A model generated the notes under the pieces. It saw only the letters and a list, made by a program, of their open reading frames with translations. It was not told the origin of the DNA and searched no databases. 64,000 nt of DNA from Phycisphaerae bacterium (GTDB lineage Bacteria; Planctomycetota; Phycisphaerae; Sedimentisphaerales; Anaerobacaceae). The stretch spans positions 62,001 through 126,000 of the forward strand of contig JAUWAY010000001.1 in NCBI GenBank assembly GCA_030601845.1, read 5' to 3'. Positions within the stretch are counted from its first letter, which is position 1; each line of letters opens with the position of its first letter. Shown here piece by piece: positions 34,851 through 43,513 of this stretch. The position numbers and the translations under genes were made by a program.

Positions 34851-35354
34851 TTATCGGCTGATATGGATGGGCCGTGAAACCAGGCCGGTGAAAAGGCGGT
34901 AGCGCGCAAAAATTACCAATAGCACAATTGCGATAATAAAAAGAGTGATTAGCGTTGCCCTCCGCAATTTGGTTTCAGGGATTTTATAAATTAAGAACAG
35001 TGGCAGACCAATTACCCAAAATACAGGTACAAACATAGTAATCATAAACAGAAAGAAGAGTCTGCTGATTGTTGGTGTATTTTTGTCAAGGAAGATTTTC
35101 CGCCACATTGTTAAAAAGATACCATAGTTGAACCTGATATTCAAAAATGGCATATATGGCGTCAGTGGATTAATAGCATCGTTGGAGTCACAACCATCGC
35201 AATAGTGCTGTAATGGATGGCAGCGTTTGAGACACTTGGGGCAAAGCGGCCTGGCATCGTCCGGGATAAAATCGTCGTCGAGTTTCTCAGCTTCTTTATT
35301 CTGCCCTGCCGGCAGATTATTGTGCCCTTGCTCAGTCATATCAGAATCAAGCAT
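34851..35354 (-). CDS. Zinc-ribbon membrane protein of unknown function
   Basis: 167 aa, start at the first in-frame codon of the ORF, 7 nt after the MBL gene, so the two are probably co-transcribed. A soluble Asp/Glu-rich head is followed by a zinc-ribbon (LCPKCLKRCHPLQHYCDGCDS, Cys pairs near 38 and 53) and three membrane helices (about 70-85, 97-122 and 130-150). The family is unrecognised. Similar ribbon-plus-helices proteins are frequent in planctomycetes and are of unknown role. Confidence 0.7.
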   Translation of the reverse strand: MLDSDMTEQGHNNLPAGQNKEAEKLDDDFIPDDARPLCPKCLKRCHPLQHYCDGCDSNDAINPLTPYMPFLNIRFNYGIFLTMWRKIFLDKNTPTISRLFFLFMITMFVPVFWVIGLPLFLIYKIPETKLRRATLITLFIIAIVLLVIFARYRLFTGLVSRPIHISR

Positions 35355-35361
35355 ATTAACT

Positions 35362-36078
35362 TCACTGTAGATCGGTCAGAGTTATTACTTTTCCTGCGCC
35401 GATATTTATGTAGTTTTTGCCGAAATGTTTTTCGAATAAGGTCCTCGCCTTTTCGCCGGTACAATGACAAGGGCCTACATATCGCACATTGAATTGCTTG
35501 AAAGCCGAGATGATTTTTTCTATCTTGCCTCTGGTCGCCCATTCGAGGTGGAAGCCGCCCACTACCAGGAGGATATTTTCTTTTAGTAATTTCTTAGCCG
35601 TCTTTACGATTTTTACGATGCCCGGATGCCCACAGCCGGTTATTACTACGAGGCCCGCCTCGGTTCGGATAACCAACGACTGCTCTTTTCTCAACGTCCC
35701 GAGTCGGCCGGTCGAATAAACATTTTCGCAAATCTCCAATGATTGTTCGACCTCAACTATCTTTGCCCCCTTGTCCCGCACGTTATCCTTAAACTTTGCT
35801 GGAAATGACTCCGGCAGATAGACAGCTACGTTGGAGTTTTTTTCAAGAAAGCTGCCCAGGCCGCCGGTATGGTCACCGTGAATGTGAGATAGAACAACAG
35901 TGTCAATACTGTTTGGCTCTATTGTTAGTTTTTCCATATTATCGAGCAAAGAGCGGCCCCCGCCGGTATCGAAGAGAATGGTTTTCTCAGCACCGCTTAC
36001 AAGGCAGGCAAATCCCCAGGCGGTTTCCAGGCCTTCCTTATATGGATTGTTGTCGTAAACTACTGTAACTCTCAGCAT
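35362..36078 (-). CDS. MBL-fold metallo-hydrolase (MptA/RFA-P synthase-like branch)
   Basis: 238 aa, ATG start. The metal-binding HIHGDHTGG near residue 65, FDTGGGRSLLDNM before it, VITGCGHPGIVKIVKTA and VVGGFHLEWA after it match the MBL subgroup often annotated as 7,8-dihydropterin-6-yl-methyl-4-(beta-D-ribofuranosyl)aminobenzene-phosphate synthase. That annotation is usually over-specific in bacteria, so only the hydrolase fold is claimed. The last segment (VRYVGPCHCTGEKA) carries the His/Cys typical of the group. It is followed by the membrane zinc-ribbon gene. Confidence 0.88.
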   Translation of the reverse strand: MLRVTVVYDNNPYKEGLETAWGFACLVSGAEKTILFDTGGGRSLLDNMEKLTIEPNSIDTVVLSHIHGDHTGGLGSFLEKNSNVAVYLPESFPAKFKDNVRDKGAKIVEVEQSLEICENVYSTGRLGTLRKEQSLVIRTEAGLVVITGCGHPGIVKIVKTAKKLLKENILLVVGGFHLEWATRGKIEKIISAFKQFNVRYVGPCHCTGEKARTLFEKHFGKNYINIGAGKVITLTDLQ

Positions 36079-36170
36079 TTGCCTACCCTTTTACATCCAA
36101 CAACAATTATAATCACCGAAGTGCTGAGAAAGCAATAAAGAAGCAAAGCAAAAGGCAGGTCATTTTTTTG

Positions 36171-36199
36171 TTAGCAATGTTGCGGTTTTTGCTTATAAT
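36171..36199 (+). promoter_or_regulatory. Predicted sigma-70-type promoter for mdh
   Basis: TTAGCA and a perfect TATAAT are spaced by 17 nt, 65 nt before the GTG start. Confidence 0.65.
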
Positions 36200-36264
36200 C
36201 GTCCCCGTGGTTCGTGGGTTATGTTTCAATTAACGATTTATGGACGGAGAAAAAGGAGATTTAT

Positions 36265-37200
36265 GTGGCAAGGGACAAGATAACAATAGTTGGTGCGGGC
36301 AACGTCGGTGCAACAACCGCCCATATCGCTGCAACAAAACGGTTAGGGGATATCGTCCTGTTAGATATTGTTGACGGATTAGCTCAAGGCAAGGCGCTGG
36401 ATTTGGCCCAGGCCGGGCCGCTGCAGTTGTATGGCTGTAAAATCGTCGGCACGCAGGACTGGGCAAACAGCGCCGACAGCGACATTGTGATTATTACCAG
36501 CGGGGTGCCGCGCAAACCCGGTATGAGCAGAGACGACCTGCTGACAAAGAACGTACAAATCGTCAAAGATGTCAGCGAGAAAATCGCCGGATATTCGCCG
36601 AACAGCATCATTATTGTTGTCTGCAACCCGCTCGATGCAATGGTTTATACCGCTGCCAAAGTTAGCGGCCTACCCAAAAACAAGGTCATTGGAATGGCCG
36701 GCGCCCTGGACTCGGCGCGCTTTAGTTACTTTCTGGCATCCGAGCTTGGCGTAAGCGCCGACGATATAAAGGCCGTTTTAATGGGTGGCCATGGTGACGA
36801 TATGGTACCCCTGCCCAGATTCAGCTCTGTGGCTGGGGTACCCGTAACCGAATTGCTCGACGAAGAGAAAATCGCCCGACTAATTGAGCGAACCCGAAAG
36901 GGCGGTATCGAAATAATAAATCTTCTCGGCTACAGCGCCTATTATGCCCCGGCAGCCGGCGTCGTTAAGATGGCTGAAGCAATCCTCAAAGATAAGAAAA
37001 CGGTGCTGTCCTGCTGCGCTTATTGTAACAGCGAATACAATGCTGGCGGTTACTTTGTCGGTGTACCCGTTGTTCTCGGCAAAACCGGCGTTGAAAAAAT
37101 CATCGTGCTCAATTTGAACGAGTCCGAACGGGCCAAGCTCGAAAAATCACTCACCCACGTAAAACAACTCGTGGCAAAGGTTGACAAACTCTTAAAGTGA
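36265..37200 (+). CDS. mdh: Malate dehydrogenase (LDH-like type)
   Basis: 311 aa from GTG 36265 with AAGGAG 7 nt upstream; the ATG at 36214 adds 17 residues foreign to the family. The NAD-binding loop is KITIVGAGNVGATTAHIAA. ITSGVPRKPGMSRDDLL contains the active-site loop with Arg residues that select malate over lactate, and the catalytic His lies in VLMGGHGDDMVPLPR. The enzyme interconverts malate and oxaloacetate in the cytoplasm. It has its own promoter. The V-ATPase operon begins 80 nt later, with another predicted promoter in between, so the two need not be co-transcribed. Confidence 0.95.
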   Translation: MARDKITIVGAGNVGATTAHIAATKRLGDIVLLDIVDGLAQGKALDLAQAGPLQLYGCKIVGTQDWANSADSDIVIITSGVPRKPGMSRDDLLTKNVQIVKDVSEKIAGYSPNSIIIVVCNPLDAMVYTAAKVSGLPKNKVIGMAGALDSARFSYFLASELGVSADDIKAVLMGGHGDDMVPLPRFSSVAGVPVTELLDEEKIARLIERTRKGGIEIINLLGYSAYYAPAAGVVKMAEAILKDKKTVLSCCAYCNSEYNAGGYFVGVPVVLGKTGVEKIIVLNLNESERAKLEKSLTHVKQLVAKVDKLLK

Positions 37201-37213
37201 AAAATTTATTACT

Positions 37214-37242
37214 TGTCGCAATTTATCGATAATAATATAGTG
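37214..37242 (+). promoter_or_regulatory. Predicted promoter of the V-ATPase operon
   Basis: TTGTCG and TATAGT are spaced by 17 nt, about 40 nt before the first V-ATPase gene. Confidence 0.55.
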
Positions 37243-37282
37243 TATCTTTCATTCGAGACGGCGTTTTAAGAGCAGGAATTAA

Positions 37283-37597
37283 ATGGAATTAATCAAGAAA
37301 ATCAAACAGACCGAAGCGCAGGCACAGGAGATTATCGAACAGGCAAAAGCCGAGGCAGCCAGGCAGCTTGAAGAAGGTCGTCAGAATCGGCAGCGGCTTC
37401 TGGCAGAAGCGCAGCTGCAAAGGAAAAAGGCGATCGAAGCTGCTGTTGAGGCGGCACAGTCGCAGGGTCTTGCGGAGATTGAGGTTCTTAAATCGCAAGC
37501 CAAAAAGGGCCGGCAGGCGCTGCGCAATAAAGCAAATGCTAAAATGGCCCCAGCAGTAGCGAAAGTAATGAAATACATCTCAAAGCCATCACCCTGA
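37283..37597 (+). CDS. V-type ATPase peripheral-stalk subunit (G/H type)
   Basis: 104 aa. It is almost entirely an Ala/Glu/Gln/Lys-rich helix (LIKKIKQTEAQAQEIIEQAKAEAARQ), as expected for the small stalk subunit that pairs with subunit E in bacterial and archaeal A/V-ATPases. The position as the first gene before subunit I is standard. The stop codon falls in CCCTGAGCGAAGCGAAGGAA, a dispersed spacer repeat, so the very C-terminus (SKPSP) may be altered by it. Cytoplasmic, stator. Confidence 0.85.
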   Translation: MELIKKIKQTEAQAQEIIEQAKAEAARQLEEGRQNRQRLLAEAQLQRKKAIEAAVEAAQSQGLAEIEVLKSQAKKGRQALRNKANAKMAPAVAKVMKYISKPSP

Positions 37598-37652
37598 GCG
37601 AAGCGAAGGAATGACATTTTGTGTTTTGAGGTAGTTGCTTAAAAGGATAAAT

Positions 37653-39614
37653 ATGGCTATTGCTCAAATGACAAAAGTGATGATTGTCAGCCATCGCACG
37701 CAGGCCTCGGAGCTTCTGGAGGCGCTGCAGCATGAGGGTATTTGCCAGATACTGAACGCAGCCGAGGCGATGGTCAGCAGGGACTGGCCTGAACTTGGCA
37801 CCGGAGCGGAACGGCCAAGGGACATCGAAGAGCTGTTGGGCCGACTGGCCAGAAGCATCACATTTCTTAAAAGCTATGCCGAACCCGCCAAGGGTCTTGC
37901 GAGTGTTCTTTCGCCACGTACCGTCGTTGACGAGCAGTCATATAACCAGGTTGTTTCAGATGAGGGAATTTTAGGAATTATTGACCAGAGCGAGCAGACC
38001 GAGGCGGCGATAGAAAGGGCAAAAGGCGAGATTGAGAATCTATGCAACACTTTAGAGGTGCTTCGGCCGTGGAAAGCTCTCCAGACGCCTGTGGAAGAGA
38101 TTGGCCGGCTTCGGACAACAACGTGCTGGGCAGGATTCTTGCCAGAGCGACAGTTCGGGCAAGTAGAAGAGAAGATAGGCGAACTCGGCGGGGCAATCGA
38201 AGCAGCAGGGACAGATGGAAACAGGTATGCCTGCCTTATTGCCTGTCTAAATGTTGGTATCAATGAGGTACAAAAGCTGCTGCGCTCAGCGGAGTTTGAG
38301 CCGGTCAACTTTGAGCGAGTGACAGGGACAATAGCAGAATCAATACGGGACACAAGCGAAAAATTAAACGAGACAAGAGAACGCTTGCACCGGCAGTATG
38401 AAAAAGCAGCGTCCCTGAGCAATAATATACTCAAGCTTCAGATTCTTCACGACCATTATGAAAATTTATTAAACAGAGAGCAAACCAAGGGCGCTGCGCC
38501 GGCGACCGAACAAACGGTCATTCTGGAAGGTTGGGTGAAAGAAAAAGATTACCGTCGCCTGGAGAAGACAGTGTCGGGGTTTGAGGCGTCGAGTTTGAGC
38601 AAGATTGAACGGCTTCAAGACGAAGAGGTGCCGGTTGAGATAGAGAATAAAAACTACATTCGGCCATTTGAGGTAATAACCCGTCTTTACGGTATGCCGC
38701 AGCACTTTGAGGTTGACCCGACAGTTTTTTTAGCGCCATTCTTTGCACTCTTCTTTGCGATGTGTCTGACCGATGCCGGCTATGGACTTGTTATCATTGC
38801 CTTGATGGTCTTCTTCATAAAGAAAATACAGGGTGACAAGAAGCTGATGTGGATGCTGGGAATCTGCGCCGCAGCGACCATCTTTGCGGGCGCCCTGACC
38901 GGTGGCTGGTTCGGTAACGCAGTGCAGCAGTTTGTACCTGCATTAAAACCAGCCAGAGAAAAGCTAATGTTGTTTGACCCGCTTAAGGAGCCGATGATTT
39001 TCTTTAAACTGGCGCTGGCACTTGGATATCTCCAGATTATGGCAGGCCTGGCAATCGCATTTTTCCACAGCGTAAAACAGAAGGACTACGTCGCAGCGGT
39101 CTGCGACAAGCTTACCTGGCTGGTTATGATAAATGCGATTGTTGTATTCCTGGCGAGCAAGTTCGGCGTGGTCTCTGCTGGAGCTGCCAGGGTGGCCGGC
39201 TACATAGCTCTTGTGCCTGCCGTGGCGATTTTGTTCTTTAGCCAGCGCCAAGGTGGTTGGGGCGGTCGGCTTGGCATGGGAGCATACAACCTTTTTAGCA
39301 CGATATTCTACCTGGGGGACGTGCTAAGTTATTTAAGACTGATGGCACTTGGTATGGTGACAGCCGGGCTGGCAATGGCAATAAATGTGATAGTTGAAAT
39401 CCTCGGCAAGATACCTGTCGTAGGGGTGGTCATCGCTGTGGTCCTGTTCGCAGCTTTTCACATGGGCAACATGGCCATAAATGCCTTGGGAGCTTTCGTT
39501 CATACATTGAGACTGCAATATGTCGAGTTTTTCCCGAAGTTCTTAGTCGGCGGCGGCAAATTATTTGAGCCCTTGAGCAAAAAGTATACACGCATTTATA
39601 TCAAGCGTGAATAG
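37653..39614 (+). CDS. atpI: V-type ATP synthase subunit I (a-subunit)
   Basis: 653 aa from ATG 37653 (MAIAQMTKVMIVSHRTQ); the ORF's upstream start lacks a ribosome-binding site. The N-terminal ~340 residues are cytoplasmic with long coiled coils. Membrane domain starts with DPTVFLAPFFALFFAMCLTDAGYGLV, the family signature, and has about eight helices. The conserved Arg-bearing helix is in LSYLRLMALGMVTAGLAMAINVI, where Arg faces the rotor. It forms the half-channels for ions between stator and K-ring. The stop codon lies within a heptad tract that continues into the subunit K leader. Confidence 0.93.
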   Translation: MAIAQMTKVMIVSHRTQASELLEALQHEGICQILNAAEAMVSRDWPELGTGAERPRDIEELLGRLARSITFLKSYAEPAKGLASVLSPRTVVDEQSYNQVVSDEGILGIIDQSEQTEAAIERAKGEIENLCNTLEVLRPWKALQTPVEEIGRLRTTTCWAGFLPERQFGQVEEKIGELGGAIEAAGTDGNRYACLIACLNVGINEVQKLLRSAEFEPVNFERVTGTIAESIRDTSEKLNETRERLHRQYEKAASLSNNILKLQILHDHYENLLNREQTKGAAPATEQTVILEGWVKEKDYRRLEKTVSGFEASSLSKIERLQDEEVPVEIENKNYIRPFEVITRLYGMPQHFEVDPTVFLAPFFALFFAMCLTDAGYGLVIIALMVFFIKKIQGDKKLMWMLGICAAATIFAGALTGGWFGNAVQQFVPALKPAREKLMLFDPLKEPMIFFKLALALGYLQIMAGLAIAFFHSVKQKDYVAAVCDKLTWLVMINAIVVFLASKFGVVSAGAARVAGYIALVPAVAILFFSQRQGGWGGRLGMGAYNLFSTIFYLGDVLSYLRLMALGMVTAGLAMAINVIVEILGKIPVVGVVIAVVLFAAFHMGNMAINALGAFVHTLRLQYVEFFPKFLVGGGKLFEPLSKKYTRIYIKRE

Positions 39615-39648
39615 TGAAGCGAAATACGAAATACTAAATACGAAATGG
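39607..39648. repeat. Heptanucleotide tract at the I-K junction
   Basis: Six 7-nt units (GTGAATA, GTGAAGC, GAAATAC, GAAATAC, TAAATAC, GAAATGG) contain the stop of subunit I and end in the GGAGG ribosome-binding site of subunit K. Confidence 0.85.
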
Positions 39649-39658
39649 AGGTCTGACA

Positions 39659-40168
39659 ATGAATTACGGAATGATTTTGGCTTTGTGTAGTGCAGGATTG
39701 GCGGCCTTGTTGCCTGGTATTGGCTCGGCAATCGGGATCCGTATTGCCGGCAGAAGTGCTACGGGCGTGTTGAGCGAAAAACCGGAAAGATACGGGCAAA
39801 TGTTTATTATGGTGGTGCTGCCTGGAACACAGGGTTTTTACGGTTTTTTGGCGGCCTTTCTTGTGATGCTCAATCTTAACTTCTTCGGTGAGAGCAGTGT
39901 ACCAGAGGGTTTTCCTGTGCCGGAAGTGAGCGTCCAACTTGGGTTGCAGGTATTGGCTGCTTGTTTGCCTATTGCTTTTGCCGGTCTGATAAGTGCAATC
40001 TTGCAAGGCAAGGTTTGTGCAGGCGGTATAATGATGGCTGCCAAACAACCTGAGATGGCGTTTAAGGCGGGCGTTGTCTACGCAGTTATGGTTGAAGTTT
40101 ACGCGGTTCTGGGCCTGCTGGTAACAATGTTTATGCTGCTATTCGGCATCAATTGGCCAACGATTTAA
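39659..40168 (+). CDS. atpK: V-type ATP synthase subunit K (rotor ring, Na+-type signature)
   Basis: 169 aa, four helices in two hairpins, the double-hairpin form of bacterial V-ATPases. ATG preceded by GGAGG. Helix 2 has VVLPGTQGFYGF, helix 3 ends SAILQGKVCAGGI and helix 4 has VMVEVYAVLG. Leu54, Thr57, Gln58, Gln116 and Glu146 line up with the residues that hold Na+ in Enterococcus hirae NtpK (Leu61, Thr64, Gln65, Gln110, Glu139). The ring is therefore predicted to carry Na+ rather than H+. Only helix 4 has the carboxylate; helix 2 lacks one, as in NtpK. The loop after helix 2 is longer than usual (FFGESSVPEGFPVPEVS). Confidence 0.93.
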   Translation: MNYGMILALCSAGLAALLPGIGSAIGIRIAGRSATGVLSEKPERYGQMFIMVVLPGTQGFYGFLAAFLVMLNLNFFGESSVPEGFPVPEVSVQLGLQVLAACLPIAFAGLISAILQGKVCAGGIMMAAKQPEMAFKAGVVYAVMVEVYAVLGLLVTMFMLLFGINWPTI

Positions 40169-40182
40169 AGCGTGCCCCGGGA

Positions 40183-40224
40183 CACGTGACCCGAACGAGA
40201 CACGAGTCACGAGAAACGAGCGAC
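40183..40224. repeat. Heptanucleotide tract at the K-E junction
   Basis: Six 7-nt units, CACGTGA and CCCGAAC then GAGACAC, GAGTCAC, GAGAAAC and GAGCGAC, end 5 nt before the subunit E ATG. No AGGAG-like site remains there. Confidence 0.85.
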
Positions 40225-40229
40225 GAATT

Positions 40230-40820
40230 ATGGAAGCTGAACAGGTAGTAGAAAAGATATTGGCCGATGCAAAAGCCGAGGCAGAGAAGATAAGAAAGCA
40301 GGCCGAAGAAAGAGAAGCTGCTGAGCAGGACAAATTAGCTGAGCAACTGGACGAGTACAAAAAGCAAACAGAGATTCTTGCTGAAAAAGCAGGGAAAGAC
40401 AAGAAACTCCATCTTTTGGCAGCGGCGAGAATGGATATTGCCAAAGAGTACCTGGCAGAGAAAAGAAAGCTCCTCGATGAGGTCTTTGCGCAGGCGCGAG
40501 AGCAACTGCAAAATTTACCGGATGACGACTATTGCCAGCTAATGACCAAACTGATGCTCGAAGCGGTAGAGACCGGCGACGAAGAGGTTATCGTTGATAA
40601 GAACGAAAATCGAATCGACCAACAGCTCATCGATGAGGTTAATGAGCAGTTGGGTTCGGGTAATAAAGGTAATTTACGGCTGTCTGAAGAAAAGCAGGAT
40701 ATCGGAGGAGGTTTTATTTTAAGACGCGGCAAAATAAAAAACAATGTCTCAATTAAAGTATTGCTGACTCTGGCACGCAAAGAGCTGGAAATCGAATTGG
40801 CAAAAGAGCTATTCTCGTGA
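40230..40820 (+). CDS. atpE: V-type ATP synthase subunit E
   Basis: 196 aa. The N-terminal half is a long charged helix (EAEQVVEKILADAKAEAEKIRKQAEE), the C-terminal half a small alpha/beta head (GDEEVIVDKNENRIDQQLIDEVN, DIGGGFILRRGKIKNNVSI). That is the standard subunit E layout. It pairs with the G/H subunit as the peripheral stalk and binds the A3B3 head. The start codon is preceded by GAGCGACGAAT from a heptad tract with no clear ribosome-binding site, so translation may rely on coupling. The TGA stop is inside the next tract. Confidence 0.92.
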   Translation: MEAEQVVEKILADAKAEAEKIRKQAEEREAAEQDKLAEQLDEYKKQTEILAEKAGKDKKLHLLAAARMDIAKEYLAEKRKLLDEVFAQAREQLQNLPDDDYCQLMTKLMLEAVETGDEEVIVDKNENRIDQQLIDEVNEQLGSGNKGNLRLSEEKQDIGGGFILRRGKIKNNVSIKVLLTLARKELEIELAKELFS

Positions 40821-40886
40821 CGCGTGACCCCTGACTCGTGGAACGAGATACAAACTACGAACTATGGACTACGAACTACGAACTAC
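40817..40886. repeat. Heptanucleotide tract at the E-C junction
   Basis: Ten 7-nt units in one phase run from GTGACGC and GTGACCC through GTGGAAC and GAGATAC to GAACTAC. The subunit E stop and the annotated ATG of subunit C both lie inside it. Confidence 0.85.
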
Positions 40887-41901
40887 AGATGTGGATTTTT
40901 ACACGTATCCGCCTGTCGGCGACGATGACTGGCGATATACCTTCCAGACGGCCCAGGTGCGGGTCCTTGAGATGCAGATGCTAAGCCCAGCGGCCCTTCT
41001 GGATATGGCTAATGCGAAAAATTTCGAGCAGGCAGCCGGTCTGTTAGCGGCGACCGAGTACGCCATACCACAAACAAGCAAAAGCTTCGCAGAGATGGAG
41101 GATATTTTGCGGCTTCGAAGAGCAGCGGTGCGAGAGCTGTTTGCGGATTTTATCCTCGATAAACCGATTGTAGAGTTGTTTAAAACACGGGCCGATTTTG
41201 CGAATCTGCGATTAGCTCTCAGGCGAACACTGACGGAGAAACCATTAGGGACCGATTACAGTGATGACGGCAATGTGCCGCCCGAAATATTTGAAGAAGT
41301 CTTTGAAGCAGAGAATTACAACCTGCTCCCCTGTTATATGGCCCAGGCGGTAGAACGGGCAGTTTTGGCCTACTACCAGAACAAGGATGTCCGGCAGATT
41401 GATTTCGCAATCGACGACGTGCAGGCCGAATATAATCTCAAAATTGCACGCCGGCTAAACAGCCTTTTTCTGCTCGGCCTTTTTCGAATACAGATTGATT
41501 TGACAAACATTCGCACAATGCTTCGGCTCAAATACACCGAATCAGAGCAGCGCAATGTCTTCTTAAAAGGCGGGTATATTCAACTGGAGCGATTAAAACG
41601 CGGACTGGATATCGGCTATGAGGCGCTTGGGCATTTATTTTTTGTAACGCCCTACTACCAGATTGTTGAATCAGGAGCTAACTATTTGGCGTCGGATAAA
41701 TCCTTTTTAAGGGCTGAGCAGCAGTGCGCCAAATTCTTTACCGGGTATCTTAGGACAACGATTCAGATTACCACCGGCCCTCAGCCAATTATCGCATATT
41801 TATTAATGAAGGAAAACGAAATCCGCACCGTGAGATTGATACTGACAGCCAAGAAAAATTACCTGGATACAAAACTTATTCTGGACCGGCTGGGCGGATA
41901 A
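40864..41901 (+). CDS. atpC: V-type ATP synthase subunit C
   Basis: 345 aa if read from ATG 40864. The first nine residues (MDYELRTTD) are encoded by the heptad tract, so the original start may be the GTG at 40891 (VDFYTYPPVGDDDWRY). The body is all-helical in the manner of AC39/subunit C, which caps the K-ring and connects it to the central stalk. Recognisable segments are AARVREL-type helices (RAAVRELFADFILDKPIVELFKTRADFANLRLALR) and IRIVRLI-type ends (NEIRTVRLILTAKKNYLD). The next gene is not a V-ATPase subunit. Confidence 0.92.
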   Translation: MDYELRTTDVDFYTYPPVGDDDWRYTFQTAQVRVLEMQMLSPAALLDMANAKNFEQAAGLLAATEYAIPQTSKSFAEMEDILRLRRAAVRELFADFILDKPIVELFKTRADFANLRLALRRTLTEKPLGTDYSDDGNVPPEIFEEVFEAENYNLLPCYMAQAVERAVLAYYQNKDVRQIDFAIDDVQAEYNLKIARRLNSLFLLGLFRIQIDLTNIRTMLRLKYTESEQRNVFLKGGYIQLERLKRGLDIGYEALGHLFFVTPYYQIVESGANYLASDKSFLRAEQQCAKFFTGYLRTTIQITTGPQPIIAYLLMKENEIRTVRLILTAKKNYLDTKLILDRLGG

Positions 41902-42069
41902 GTTGTCTCAAACGGGAAATATCAGATCAAGATTGTGAACGAAATGAACTGTCAAGAAACTTTGGGTTGCTTGTTATTATCAACTTGTAATCAATTGTGA
42001 GTGAGGATGCAATATGAGAAGTAAATACAGAACAGATGGGTTTTATAACAGAAATGAAAGGGGGAATAA

Positions 42070-43467
42070 ATGAAGAAAGTATGGTTTTGGTTGCTGATTC
42101 TTAGCGTGCTAATGGGGATGTCGGCTGTAGCCGGTGCTGAAGGGAGAATTGAACCGACAAGGAATATTATTCTCATTGGATGGGATGGCGCTCAAAGAAA
42201 CCATCTGTATGAGTGTTTAGGTCGAGGAACACTTCCCAATTTAAGGAAGCTGGCTTCCGAAGGAGCCCTTGTAGATATTGATATCCTTGGAGTAACTGAC
42301 ACAAAGGCTGGCTGGACACAAATCCTGACCGGATATAATCCGGTGGTTACTGGTGTCTATAGCAATAGCCAGTATCAGCCGATCCCAAAGGGTCTGACCG
42401 TCTTCGAGCGGTTGGAGAAGCATTTCGGTTCGGACAATATCATCACCTTGGCCGTGATTGGCAAGAAGGGCCATGTGGATGCCGATCCACCCAAGAAGGT
42501 CAGAATCAAAGAGGGTGAGAAACCAAAAGAGGCCGGCACCAAAACCATTGAGGATGGTGGTGTCAAGTATCAGGTGACCCCTGGTAAGCCTTACTATTAC
42601 ACTAAGGACAACATAGACCTATTCGAGAACGGCCTAGGGCTGGATGAGAAAGTCGGTACGCGGGTGATTGAATTGATCGAGAAGCACAAGGACCAATGGA
42701 TATTCTTCTTTGTGCATTTTGCCGAAGTTGACCACTCCGGCCACAAGCACGGAGAGAACTCCGAGGAGTATACCGATGCTTTGATCTCCAATGACTTCTG
42801 GGTCGGCAAGATCATGCAGAAGCTCAAGGAGCTAGATCTGTACGATAAGACTCTGATCTACGTGACAGCCGATCATGGGTTCGACGAGGGTAAGACGAGC
42901 CATAAGGACGCCCCTTATGTCTTTTTGGCAACCAATGACTCTAAGGTAATACGCCGCGGCGAGCGTGCGGACATCACTCCAACAATACTTCAGGAGTTTG
43001 GCTTAGACCTTCGCAAGATTAAACCGCCACTTGACGGCAAACCGTTGACAAATCCTGGCAAGTCCAGGGCAGTAGGGTCTCGGGATACTGTCACTACGAT
43101 CCATTCGGCTGCGAGCATTGGTGTTTTGGCCAAGGTAAAAAGTTTCATTGACCAGGGTGCCGACATCAACGCTAAGGACATGAGCGACGAGACGCCCTTG
43201 CACTACGCTGTCAGGCAGGGCCATAAGGATATCGCCGAACTGCTTGTCACCAAAGGAGCCGATGTCAACGCAAAAAACAAAGGGGGCCATACGCCCCTGC
43301 ACTTCGCGGCCTTTAAAGGCCACAGTGATTTGGCAGAACTCCTTATCGCTAACGGCGCTGATGTCAACGTCAAAAATAAAGCTGGCCTGACACCGTTGCG
43401 CTGGGCAAAAGCAGCAGGACATAACCAAGTCGTTGAACTCTTGCGCAAACACGGAGCAAAAGAATGA
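42070..43467 (+). CDS. Exported alkaline-phosphatase-superfamily enzyme fused to ankyrin repeats
   Basis: 465 aa, ATG start with AAGGGGG upstream. A signal peptide covers about 1-24. The enzyme domain (about 30-325) has metal-site motifs IILIGWDGAQRNHL, FVHFAEVDHSGHKHG and VTADHGFDEGKTSHKDAP in the order of type I phosphodiesterase/nucleotide pyrophosphatases and sulfatase-like enzymes; the nucleophile is probably a Thr in VTDTKAGWTQILTG. Four ankyrin repeats follow (about 340-465), each with TPLHYA/TPLHFA and ADVNAK. It sits between V-ATPase subunits C and F on the same strand and would be carried on that transcript, although it has no known link to the ATPase. The insertion is recent enough that flanking order is standard. 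Confidence 0.83.
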   Translation: MKKVWFWLLILSVLMGMSAVAGAEGRIEPTRNIILIGWDGAQRNHLYECLGRGTLPNLRKLASEGALVDIDILGVTDTKAGWTQILTGYNPVVTGVYSNSQYQPIPKGLTVFERLEKHFGSDNIITLAVIGKKGHVDADPPKKVRIKEGEKPKEAGTKTIEDGGVKYQVTPGKPYYYTKDNIDLFENGLGLDEKVGTRVIELIEKHKDQWIFFFVHFAEVDHSGHKHGENSEEYTDALISNDFWVGKIMQKLKELDLYDKTLIYVTADHGFDEGKTSHKDAPYVFLATNDSKVIRRGERADITPTILQEFGLDLRKIKPPLDGKPLTNPGKSRAVGSRDTVTTIHSAASIGVLAKVKSFIDQGADINAKDMSDETPLHYAVRQGHKDIAELLVTKGADVNAKNKGGHTPLHFAAFKGHSDLAELLIANGADVNVKNKAGLTPLRWAKAAGHNQVVELLRKHGAKE

Positions 43468-43479
43468 CGAACCTATTAC

Positions 43480-43513
43480 GAGTCACGAGTCACGGGGCAC
43501 GAGCGACGAAATA
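43480..43513. repeat. Heptanucleotide tract before subunit F
   Basis: GAGTCAC twice, GGGGCAC and GAGCGAC, followed by GAAATA, abut the subunit F ATG. Confidence 0.85.
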
